A stretch of DNA of 64,000 bases from the NCBI GenBank assembly GCA_032622095.1, contig CP136066.1, forward strand, positions 104,987,319-105,051,318, read 5' to 3'. The notes below the pieces were generated by a model. The model was not told the DNA's origin, ran no database searches, and saw only the letters and a program-made list of their open reading frames with translations. Both the position numbers and the translations under genes were made by a program. This stretch comes from Siphonodentalium dalli (Eukaryota; Mollusca; Scaphopoda; Gadilida; Siphonodentaliidae). Every line of letters begins with the position of its first letter. Positions within the stretch are counted from its first letter, which is position 1. This document shows positions 38,648-51,228 of the stretch, piece by piece.

Positions 38648-41039
38648 AGGTATTCAATGAGATTAAACACCCCTAAACTACTATTTCTTTGGCTTCGGGA
38701 TTAAATAATATTTGATTCGAGTCGAGGAACCTACCCATCAAAGCTCAGAGTGATCAGATATCGATTTTGGAAATCTGTTATTTCAACTGCTTGTGGCCCA
38801 GAAACACGTCGTCAAAATGATGGTCTCGGTCAATATTGCGGATGAAGATGGATAACTCTAAAAACAAGTGGTAATACAGTAAATTTCGTGAATACTTAAG
38901 TGATAATACGGCCATATTTTGTTGAACAAAATGTTGATAAATAACACTTTTTGGGAAATTTGATACCATAGTTGAGTGGTTAGCATTATTTTTTGGCAAT
39001 AAATCGATTCTGATAACTAAAGCGTATTTTGAAGAATTGTTGTTGTTGTTGTTGTTGTTGCTGTTGTATCTTGATGATATGGGGACCCTCTGATCGGATT
39101 GAGTACCTTTAAAAATCACCAAACTCAAATGCTACACAGCTGGGCTACATGTACCGGTATAATATATTAATGTGCGTCCAACCGTGTGATGTACACAGTG
39201 TTCTCTAGTCATTAATATGGGCATTTCATATCAGAAATGATGCAATTGGTAACCACAGTGCAACAATAAGTGATATAATTCAAATATTTTCACTTAGAAA
39301 TATTTCAATGTTGGCAAAAAGATTGGAAGCAGATACCGTCGGGAACTGTTTTTATGATTTTGCTTGCAATCTTGCTATACCGTACTACCAATCCACTGTT
39401 TTTTATTTGTATTAATATGTTGGAATATGTTAAATAGTAATTGCTAGCAAGAACGAGGTTGATCTAATATTGGTTCATATTGTTACAATTTATTTACCAA
39501 TTTGGGGGGTGGGTCATAAAATTTGGCCTGAAAAAAAAACAGGGAACTATTTTTGTTTCGACCCTGTGTCTACAAATTGTGTCACGATATCCTTGCTCCG
39601 AACTGACCGTAATTGTTTACCACCCTACACCCGATACACCGGAACCGCCTCAACCAAAATCACACTCGTTGATTGCATACACAGCTGGTGGCTACCGTCT
39701 TTGGTGGATTTTCGTAAAGCTTATATATCGCGGGACATAACTCTAATACGATATCGGACATATCGGAACAATTAAAACAAAAGTGGCGGGAATAATTAAA
39801 ACAAATGTTATATCCATTATTTAATTACTCGATAGCACTTTCTTAATCGTATGAATTTATCATTGGTCGACAACTGTATACTATCACTTATTTTGTTTGT
39901 CTTTAAATTTTAGGAACGAAATAATCCACTGAAATAGCATGTAATTTTAGCACACCAAGCGCTGGAGTTGACGACGTTATACTAATCGCCTCTTCGCCGT
40001 TGTTACTGTTAAGATCATACTTTTAGGGATCATTTCTATAGTATGCATCGACGATACGTCAGGTAATAGTGACTGGATCGTAAACCACGATGACGAGTCG
40101 TAGCGTGCTCTTCTGAGCGCGAAGCGGACTTGGATCTCTGACTTCGGTTGGAGATCTTAAGTCATTGATGACCGTTCCTCTTCTCTTTAGCGGGAGATGG
40201 AGGAAGAGCACGCATTCTGAGTGGTTTTTTAAACAAACAAAAATTAATTTTAACATCCTTTTACAGTTAGAAATTCAAAGATAAGCATGCTTCACATAAT
40301 TTTTCATATCAGGGCTTTCTCGCGTAAACAACTTCTCTCACAAAAAGGGAATATCACACGATTCTTTAAAACTTCGATGAATGTATCCTTGACTTCAAAT
40401 CAAAATGGGGAAATTCCGTGACTCTCTTCTTATCGTAATGTAATCGTTGATAAATATGCTGATTGGAAAAAAATTGCATCATAAATTTTTCCGACCTCCC
40501 AACACCTCCCTGTGTCGGATTTGTTCTGCACCCCTCCCCTTGCATCTATTTGTAATAATTTTGTTTATCTTGTCTTGGGACATTACAACCCGATTCCTTT
40601 TATAACGTCATTAACGACGTCAACTGTAACAGAAAATGCCTTCGCTAAATTATGGGGCATAATATATAGTCAGCATAAATCGCAAAATTGTTCCATTAAA
40701 TAAAACAATATCGACCAAAATTTCAGTTTACTAAAAGCTAATATTTTCAAAGTGTGCAATAAAGACAGTTGTGCCAACATGTTAACGCTGTTGGGCTATT
40801 TTGTCGTGTCGCGAGGTAAAACTCGAACATACGGTTCTGGTTTTACCATCGTGTCACAATAAACTGGTGGAGGTTCACCCATCTGGTGTCGTTATTTATA
40901 TGTACCATACATGTATGTAATTAGCTAAAGCATGCCTCGTGGGGTACGTCTAGACGCTGGCAAATTTATCCGGCAGTATTGCAGGTAATTCATCGTAGAA
41001 GGCTGTGGTGTGCTAGGAGATAAACGACAGACAATTTAA
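38648..41039 (+). repeat. Array unit 14 (twin of unit 17)
   Basis: 8 TTG, G6. Four variants shared only with unit 17: AAAAATCACCAAACTC, AAAACAGGGAAC, AAAATCACACTCG and GGTAATAGTGACTGG. It has no 592-bp insertion. Confidence 0.95.
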
Positions 41040-43444
41040 AGGTATTCAATGAGATTAAACACCCCTAAACTACTATTTCTTTGGCTTCGGGATTAAATAA
41101 TATTTGATTCGAGTCGAGGAACCTACCCATCAAAGCTCAGAGTGATCAGATATCGATTTTGGAAATCTGTTATTTCAACTGCTTGTGGCCCAGAAACACG
41201 TCGTCAAAATGATGGTCTCGGTCAATATTGCGGATGAAGATGGATAACTCTAAAAACAAGTGGTAATACAGTAAATTTCGTGAATACTTAAGTGATAATA
41301 CGGCCATATTTTGTTGAACAAAATGTTGATAAATAACACTTTTTGGGAAATTTGATACCATAGTTGAGTGGTTAGCATTATTTTTTGGCAATAAATCGAT
41401 TCTGATAACTAAAGCGTATTTTGAAGAATTGTTGTTGTTGTTGTTGTTGTTGTTGCTGTTGTATCTTGATGATATGGGGACCCTCTGATCGGATTGAGTA
41501 CCTTTAAAAATCAGCAAACTCAAATGCTACACAGCTGGGCTACATGTACCGGTATAATATATTAATGTGCGTCCAACCGTGTGATGTACACAGTGTTCTC
41601 TAGTCATTAATATGGGCATTTCATATCAGAAATGATGCAATTGGTAACCACAGTGCAACAATAAGTGATATAATTCAAATATTTTCACTTAGAAATATTT
41701 CAATGTTGGCAAAAAGATTGGAAGCAGATACCGTCGGGAACTGTTTTTATGATTTTGCTTGCAATCTTGCTATACCGTACTACCAATCCACTGTTTTTTA
41801 TTTGTATTAATATGTTGGAATATGTTAAATAGTAATTGCTAGCAAGAACGAGGTTGATCTAATATTGGTTCATATTGTTACAATTTATTTACCAATTTGG
41901 GGGGGTGGGTCATAAAATTTGGCCTGAAAAAAAAATAGGGAACTATTTTTGTTTCGAACCTGTGTCTACAAATTGTGTCACGATATCCTTGCTCCGAACT
42001 GACCGTAATTGTTTACCACCCTACACCCGATACACCGGAACCGCCTCAACCAAAATCATACTCGTTGATTGCATACACAGCTGGTGGCTACCGTCTTTGG
42101 TGGATTTTCGTAAAGCTTATATATCGCGGGACATAACTCTAATACGATATCGGACATATCGGAACAATTAAAACAAAAGTGGCGGGAATAATTAAAACAA
42201 ATGTTATATCCATTATTTAATTACTCGATAGCACTTTCTTAATCGTATGAATTTATCATTGGTCGACAACTGTATACTATCACTTATTTTGTTTGTCTTT
42301 AAATTTTATGAACGAAATAATCCACTGAAATAGCATGTAATTTTAGCACACCAAGCGCTGGAGTTGACGACGTTATACTAATCGCCTCTTCGCCGTTGTT
42401 ACTGTTAAGATCATACTTTTAGGGATCATTTCTATAGTATGCATCGACGATACGTCAGGTAATACTGACTGGATCGTAAACCACGATGACGAGTCGTAGC
42501 GTGCTCTTCTGAGCGCGAAGCGGACTTGGATCTCTGACTTCGGTTGGAGATCTTAAGTCATTGATGACCGTTCCTCTTCTCTTTAGCGGGAGATGGAGGA
42601 AGAGCACGCATTCTGAGTGGTTTTTTAAAGAAAAAAAAATTAATAAAATAAATTTTAACATCCTTTTACAGTTAGAAATTCAAAGATAAGCATGCTCCAC
42701 ATAATTTTTCATATCAGGGCTTTCTCGCATAAACAACTTCTCTCGCAAAAAGGGAATATCACACGATTCTTTAAAATTTCGATGAATGTATCCTTGACTT
42801 CAAATCAAAATGGGGAAATTCCGTGACTCTCTTCTTATCGTAATGTAATCGTTGATAAATATGCTGATTGGAAAAAAATTGCATCATAAATTTTTCCGAC
42901 CTCCCAACACCTCCCTGTGTCGGATTTGTTCTGCACCCCTCCCCTTGCATCTATTTGTAATAATTTTGTTTATCTTGTCTTGGGACATTACAACCCGATT
43001 CCTTTTATAACGTCATTAACGACGTCAACTGTAACAGAAAATGCCTTCGCTAAATTATGGGGCATAATATATAGTCAGCATAAATCGCAAAATTGTTCCA
43101 TTAAATAAAACAATATCGACCAAAATTTCAGTTTACTAAAAGCTAATATTTTCAAAGTGTGCAATAAAGACAGTTGTGCCAACATGTTAACGCTGTTGGG
43201 CTATTTTGTCGTGTCGCGAGGTAAAACTCGAACATACGGTTCTGGTTTTACCATCGTGTCACAATAAACTGGTGGAGGTTCACCCATCTGGTGTCGTTAT
43301 TTATATGTACCATACATGTATGTAATTAGCTAAAGCATGCCTCGTGGGGTACGTCTAGACGCTGGCAAATTTATCCGGCAGTATTGCAGGTAATTCATCG
43401 TAGAAGGCTGTGGTGTGCTAGGAGATAAACGACAGACAATTTAA
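41040..43444 (+). repeat. Array unit 15 (twin of unit 18)
   Basis: 9 TTG, G7, TTTCGAACCTGTG, TTTTATGAACG. Has the edge-like block TTAAAGAAAAAAAAATTAAT, then GCATGCTCCAC, CTCGCATAAAC, TCTCTCGC and AAAATTTCGATG, shared with units 18 and 19. Confidence 0.95.
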
Positions 43445-45841
43445 AGGTATTCAATGAGATTAAACACCCCTAAACTACTATTTCTTTGGCTTCGGGATTA
43501 AATAATATTTGATTCGAGTCGAGGAACCTACCCATCAAAGCTCAGAGTGATCAGATATCGATTTTGGAATCTGTTATTTCAACTGCTTGTGGCCCAGAAA
43601 CACGTCGTCAAAATGATGGTCTCGGTCAATATTGCGGATGAAGATGGATAACTCTTAAAAACAAGTGGTAATACTGCCAAATTTCGTGAATACTTAAGTG
43701 ATAATACGGCCATATTTTGTTGAACAAAATGTTGATAAATAACACTTTTTGGGAAATTTGATACCATAGTTGAGTGGTTAGCATTATTTTTTGGCAATAA
43801 ATCGATTCTGATAACTAAAGCGTATTTTGAAGAATTGTTGTTGTTGTTGTTGTTGTTGTTGCTGTTGTATCTTGATGATATGGGGACCCTCTGATCGGAT
43901 TGAGTACCTTTAAAAATCAGCAAACTCAAATGCTACACAGCTGGGCTACATGTACCGGTATAATATATTAATGTGCGTCCAACCGTGTGATGTACACAGT
44001 GTTCTCTAGTCATTAATATGGGCATTTCATATCAGAAATGATGCAATTGGTAACCACAGTGCAACAATAAGTGATATAATTCAAATATTTTCACTTAGAA
44101 ATATTTCAATGTTGGCAAAAAGATTGGAAGCAGATACCGTCGGGAACTGTTTTTATGATTTTGCTTGCAATCTTGCTATACCGTACTACCAATCCACTGT
44201 TTTTTATTTGTATTAATATGTTGGAATATGTTAAATAGTAATTGCTAGCAAGAACGAGGTTGATCTAATATTGGTTCATATTGTTACAATTTATTTACCA
44301 ATTTGGGGGGGTGGGTCATAAAATTTGGCCTGAAAAAAAAATAGGGAACTATTTTTGTTTCGAACCTGTGTCTACAAATTGTGTCACGATATCCTTGCTC
44401 CGAACTGACCGTAATTGTTTACCACCCTACACCCGATACACCGGAACCGCCTCAACCAAAATCATACTCGTTGATTGCATACACAGCTGGTGGCTACCGT
44501 CTTTGGTGGATTTTCGTAAAGCTTATATATCGCGGGACATAACTCTAATACGATATCGGACATATCGGAACAATTAAAACAAAAGTGGCGGGAATAATTA
44601 AAACAAATGTTATATCCATTATTTAATTACTCGATAGCACTTTCTTAATCGTATGAATTTATCATTGGTCGACAACTGTATACTATCACTTATTTTGTTT
44701 GTCTTTAAATTTTAGGAACGAAATAATCCACTGAAATAGCATGTAATTTTAGCACACCAAGCGCTGGAGTTGACGACGTTATACTAATCGCCTCTTCGCC
44801 GTTGTTACTGTTAAGATCATACTTTTAGGGATCATTTCTATAGTATGCATCGACGATACGTCAGGTAATACTGACTGGATCGTAAACCACGATGACGAGT
44901 CGTAGCGTGCTCTTCTGAGCGCGAAGCGGACTTGGATCTCTGACTTCGGTTGGAGATCTTAAGTCATTGATGACCGTTCCTCTTCTCTTTAGCGGGAGAT
45001 GGAGGAAGAGCACGCATTCTGAGTGGTTTTTTAAACAAACAAAAATTAATTTTAACATCCTTTTACAGTTAGAAATTCAAAGATAAGCATGCTTCACATA
45101 ATTTTTCATATCAGGGCTTTCTCGCGTAAACAACTTCTCTCACAAAAAGGGAATATCACACGATTCTTTAAAACTTCGATGAATGTATCCTTGACTTCAA
45201 ATCAAAATGGGGAAATTCCGTGACTCTCTTCTTATCGTAATGTAATCGTTGATAAATATGCTGATTGGAAAAAAATTGCATCATAAATTTTTCCGACCTC
45301 CCAACACCTCCCTGTGTCGGATTTGTTCTGCACCCCTCCCCTTGCATCTATTTGTAATAATTTTGTTTATCTTGTCTTGGGACATTACAACCCGATTCCT
45401 TTTATAACGTCATTAACGACGTCAACTGTAACAGAAAATGCCTTCGCTAAATTATGGGGCATAATATATAGTCAGCATAAATCGCAAAATTGTTCCATTA
45501 AATAAAACAATATCGACCAAAATTTCAGTTTACTAAAAGCTAATATTTTCAAAGTGTGCAATAAAGACAGTTGTGCCAACATGTTAACGCTGTTGGGATA
45601 TTTTGTCGTGTCGCGAGGTAAAACTCGAACATACGGTTCTGGTTTTACCATCGTGTCACAATAAACTGGTGGAGGTTCACCCATCTGGTGTCGTTATTTA
45701 TATGTACCATACATGTATGTAATTAGCTAAAGCATGCCTCGTGGGGTACGTCTAGACGCTGGCAAATTTATCCGGCAGTATTGCAGGTAATTCATCGTAG
45801 AAGGCTGTGGTGTGCTAGGAGATAAACGACAGACAATTTAA
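43445..45841 (+). repeat. Array unit 16
   Basis: 9 TTG, G7. Closest to unit 12: the same ACTCTTAAAAAC, ACTGCCAAATTTCG, TTTCGAACCTG, TAGGAACG and GGGATATTTTG states. Confidence 0.95.
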
Positions 45842-48839
45842 AGGTATTCAATGAGATTAAACACCCCTAAACTACTATTTCTTTGGCTTCGGGATTAAAT
45901 AATATTTGATTCGAGTCGAGGAACCTACCCATCAAAGCTCAGAGTGATCAGATATCGATTTTGGAAATCTGTTATTTCAACTGATTGTGGCCCAGAAACA
46001 CGTCGTCAAAATGATGGTCTCGGTCAATATTGCGGATGAAGATGGACAACTCTAAAAACAAGTGGTAATACAGTAAATTTCGTGAATACTTAAGTGATAA
46101 TACGGCCATATTTTGTTGAACAAAATGTTGATAAATAACACTTTTTGGGAAATTTGATACCATAGTTGAGTGGTTAGCATTATTTTTTGGCAATAAATCG
46201 ATTCTGATAACTAAAGCGTATTTTGAAGAATTGTTGTTGTTGTTGTTGTTGTTGCTGTTGTATCTTGATGATATGGGGACCCTCTGATCGGATTGAGTAC
46301 CTTTAAAAATCACCAAACTCAAATGCTACACAGCTGGGCTACATGTACCGGTATAATATATTAATGTGCGTCCAACCGTGTGATGTACACAGTGTTCTCT
46401 AGTCATTAATATGGGCATTTTATATCAGAAATGATGCAATTGGTAACCACAGTGCAACAATAAGTGATATAATTCAAATATTTTCACTTAGAAATATTTC
46501 AATGTTGGCAAAAAGATTGGAAGCAGATACCGTCGGGAACTGTTTTTATGATTTTGCTTGCAATCTTGCTATACCGTACTACCAATCCACTGTTTTTTAT
46601 TTGTATTAATATGTTGGAATATGTTAAATAGTAATTGCTAGCAAGAACGAGGTTGATCTAATATTGGTTCATATTGTTACAATTTATTTACCAATTTGGG
46701 GGGTGGGTCATAAAATTTGGCCTGAAAAAAAAACAGGGAACTATTTTTGTTTCGACCCTGTGTCTACAAATTGTGTCACGATATCCTTGCTCCGAACTGA
46801 CCGTAATTGTTTACCACCCTACACCCGATACACCGGAACCGCCTCAACCAAAATCACACTCGTTGATTGCATACACAGCTGGTGGCTACCGTCTTTGGTG
46901 GATTTTCGTAAAGCTTATATATCGCGGGACATAACTCTAATACGATATCGGACATATCGGAACAATTAAAACAAAAGTGGCGGGAATAATTAAAACAAAT
47001 GTTATATCCATTATTTAATTACTCGATAGCACTTTCTTAATCGTATGAATTTATCATTGGTCGACAACTGTATACTATCACTTATTTTGTTTGTCTTTAA
47101 ATTTTAGGAACGAAATAATCCACTGAAATAGCATGTAATTTTAGCACACCAAGCGCTGGAGTTGACGACGTTATACTAATCGCCTCTTCGCCGTTGTTAC
47201 TGTTAAGATCATACTTTTAGGGATCATTTCTATAGTATGCATCGACGATACGTCAGGTAATAGTGACTGGATCGTAAACCACGATGACGAGTCGTAGCGT
47301 GCTCTTCTGAGCGCGAAGCGGACTTGGATCTCTGACTTCGGTTGGAGATCTTAAAGGGGTACTGTACGCCATTTTCAATAAATTCCCGGTGATAACAACG
47401 ATCTATTATCGATACTATATAGAAATATAAGTAATTTGAGTCGAAGATGTATTCTGTAAACGCTGAGGTTAATAGGCTATCTTAAAATTTAATAATTTAA
47501 AAGTTAATAATTTAATATAAATTGATTTTATGGCTCCAGCCATAAAATGGCGTCTCTTAAAATTGGAATTTCCGTGTACAAAACGTAATCAAATTATAAT
47601 TGAGGGATACTGGATTAATAAAACAATTGCACACACGATCGTTTGAAACATTATGCTTATACGGGGAGAAAACCCAAGCCACTCATTGACTAGTGACCAT
47701 ACACTAACTTAAATGAGTATATGGGACTACTAAGCATATAATATAATGTTTATTTGATTCATTTGGTTGAAAACTGTACAAAAATTACTCGACAACGACA
47801 ATTTGTATTTTTGCATTCCGGTAAATTTGCCATCCGTAACAATACTTCGTACTCAACAGACTTTCAAAAAATGGAAAAGTTGTTACCTTATTCTCCGACT
47901 CGGGGATTATAGAAACCAACAACAACATCTTGGGTACAGTACCCCTTTAAGTCATTGATGACCGTTCCTCTTCTCTTTAGCGGGAGATGGAGGAAGAGCA
48001 CGCATTCTGAGTGGTTTTTTAAACAAACAAAAATTAATTTTAACATCCTTTTACAGTTAGAAATTCAAAGATAAGCATGCTTCACATAATTTTTCATATC
48101 AGGGCTTTCTCGCGTAAACAACTTCTCTCACAAAAAGGGAATATCACACGATTCTTTAAAACTTCGATGAATGTATCCTTGACTTCAAATCAAAATGGGG
48201 AAATTCCGTGACTCTCTTCTTATCGTAATGTAATCGTTGATAAATATGCTGATTGGAAAAAAATTGCATCATAAATTTTTCCGACCTCCCAACACCTCCC
48301 TGTGTCGGATTTGTTCTGCACCCCTCCCCTTGCATCTATTTGTAATAATTTTGTTTATCTTGTCTTGGGACATTACAACCCGATTCCTTTTATAACGTCA
48401 TTAACGACGTCAACTGTAACAGAAAATGCCTTCGCTAAATTATGGGGCATAATATATAGTCAGCATAAATCGCAAAATTGTTCCATTAAATAAAACAATA
48501 TCGACCAAAATTTCAGTTTACTAAAAGCTAATATTTTCAAAGTGTGCAATAAAGACAGTTGTGCCAACATGTTAACGCTGTTGGGCTATTTTGTCGTGTC
48601 GCGAGGTAAAACTCGAACATACGGTTCTGGTTTTACCATCGTGTCACAATAAACTGGTGGAGGTTCACCCATCTGGTGTCGTTATTTATATGTACCATAC
48701 ATGTATGTAATTAGCTAAAGCATGCCTCGTGGGGTACGTCTAGACGCTGGCAAATTTATCCGGCAGTATTGCAGGTAATTCATCGTAGAAGGCTGTGGTG
48801 TGCTAGGAGATAAACGACAGACAATTTAAAGGTATTCAA
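45842..48839 (+). repeat. Array unit 17 (twin of unit 14, carries an insertion)
   Basis: 8 TTG, G6. Shares the four private variants of unit 14. Interrupted at GAGATCTTAA by the 592-bp element at 47355-47946 plus its TTAA duplication. Private changes include CAACTGATTGTGG and GATGGACAACTC in the MITE. Confidence 0.95.
47351..47950. mobile_element. 592-bp TTAA MITE inserted into array unit 17
   Basis: The element is 47355-47946. Perfect 13-bp inverted ends AGGGGTACTGTAC / GTACAGTACCCCT are flanked by TTAA at 47351-47354 and 47947-47950. Other array units read GAGATCTTAAGTCATTG without interruption, which gives a direct empty site. The TTAA duplication and short ends indicate piggyBac-type mobilisation. 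It holds a perfect 11-bp hairpin at 47525-47548 (ATTTTATGGCT / AGCCATAAAAT) and no transposase. It is a different family from the array MITE, although both begin with AGG and share GTACT. Confidence 0.93.
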
Positions 48840-51228
48840 TGAGATTAAACACCCCTAAACTACTATTTCTTTGGCTTCGGGATTAAATAATATTTGATTC
48901 GAGTCGAGGAACCTACCCATCAAAGCTCAGAGTGATCAGATATCGATTTTGGAAATCTGTTATTTCAACTGCTTGTGGCCCAGAAACACGTCGTCAAAAT
49001 GATGGTCTCGGTCAATATTGCGGATGAAGATGGATAACTCTAAAAACAAGTGGTAATACAGTAAATTTCGTGAATACTTAAGTGATAATACGGCCATATT
49101 TTGTTGAACAAAATGTTGATAAATAACACTTTTTGGGAAATTTGATACCATAGTTGAGTGGTTAGCATTATTTTTTGGCAATAAATCGATTCTGATAACT
49201 AAAGCGTATTTTGAAGAATTGTTGTTGTTGTTGTTGTTGCTGTTGTATCTTGATGATATGGGGACCCTCTGATCGGATTGAGTACCTTTAAAAATCAGCA
49301 AACTCAAATGCTACACAGCTGGGCTACATGTACCGGTATAATATATTAATGTGCGTCCAACCGTGTGATGTACACAGTGTTCTCTAGTCATTAATATGGG
49401 CATTTCATATCAGAAATGATGCAATTGGTAACCACAGTGCAACAATAAGTGATATAATTCAAATATTTTCACTTAGAAATATTTCAATGTTGGCAAAAAG
49501 ATTGGAAGCAGATACCGTCGGGAACTGTTTTTATGATTTTGCTTGCAATCTTGCTATACCGTACTACCAATCCACTGTTTTTTATTTGTATTAATATGTT
49601 GGAATATGTTAAATAGTAATTGCTAGCAAGAACGAGGTTGATCTAATATTGGTTCATATTGTTACAATTTATTTACCAATTTGGGGGGGTGGGTCATAAA
49701 ATTTGGCCTGAAAAAAAAATAGGGAACTATTTTTGTTTCGAACCTGTGTCTACAAATTGTGTCACGATATCCTTGCTCCGAACTGACCGTAATTGTTTAC
49801 CACCCTACACCCGATACACCGGAACCGCCTCAACCAAAATCATACTCGTTGATTGCATACACAGCTGGTGGCTACCGTCTTTGGTGGATTTTCGTAAAGC
49901 TTATATATCGCGGGACATAACTCTAATACGATATCGGACATATCGGAACAATTAAAACAAAAGTGGCGGGAATAATTAAAACAAATGTTATATCCATTAT
50001 TTAATTACTCGATAGCACTTTCTTAATCGTATGAATTTATCATTGGTCGACAACTGTATACTATCACTTATTTTGTTTGTCTTTAAATTTTATGAACGAA
50101 ATAATCCACTGAAATAGCATGTAATTTTAGCACACCAAGCGCTGGAGTTGACGACGTTATACTAATCGCCTCTTCGCCGTTGTTACTGTTAAGATCATAC
50201 TTTTAGGGATCATTTCTATAGTATGCATCGACGATACGTCAGGTAATACTGACTGGATCGTAAACCACGATGACGAGTCGTAGCGTGCTCTTCTGAGCGC
50301 GAAGCGGACTTGGATCTCTGACTTCGGTTGGAGATCTTAAGTCATTGATGACCGTTCCTCTTCTCTTTAGCGGGAGATGGAGGAAGAGCACGCATTCTGA
50401 GTGGTTTTTTAAAGAAAAAAAAATTAATAAAATAAATTTTAACATCCTTTTACAGTTAGAAATTCAAAGATAAGCATGCTCCACATAATTTTTCATATCA
50501 GGGCTTTCTCGCATAAACAACTTCTCTCGCAAAAAGGGAATATCACACGATTCTTTAAAATTTCGATGAATGTATCCTTGACTTCAAATCAAAATGGGGA
50601 AATTCCGTGACTCTCTTCTTATCGTAATGTAATCGTTGATAAATATGCTGATTGGAAAAAAATTGCATCATAAATTTTTCCGACCTCCCAACACCTCCCT
50701 GTGTCGGATTTGTTCTGCACCCCTCCCCTTGCATCTATTTGTAATAATTTTGTTTATCTTGTCTTGGGACATTACAACCCGATTCCTTTTATAACGTCAT
50801 TAACGACGTCAACTGTAACAGAAAATGCCTTCGCTAAATTATGGGGCATAATATATAGTCAGCATAAATCGCAAAATTGTTCCATTAAATAAAACAATAT
50901 CGACCAAAATTTCAGTTTACTAAAAGCTAATATTTTCAAAGTGTGCAATAAAGACAGTTGTGCCAACATGTTAACGCTGTTGGGCTATTTTGTCGTGTCG
51001 CGAGGTAAAACTCGAACATACGGTTCTGGTTTTACCATCGTGTCACAATAAACTGATGGAGGTTCACCCATCTGGTGTCGTTATTTATATGTACCATACA
51101 TGTATGTAATTAGCTAAAGCATGCCTCGTGGGGTACGTCTAGACGCTGGCAAATTTATCCGGCAGTATTGCAGGTAATTCATCGTAGAAGGCTGTGGTGT
51201 GCTAGGAGATAAACGACAGACAATTTAA
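48840..51228 (+). repeat. Array unit 18 (twin of unit 15)
   Basis: 7 TTG (shortest), G7. Shares the TTTCGAACCTG state and the AAAGAAAAAAAAATTAAT / GCTCCAC / CTCGCATAAAC block with unit 15. AAACTGATGGAGG near 51,050 is shared with unit 19. Confidence 0.95.
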
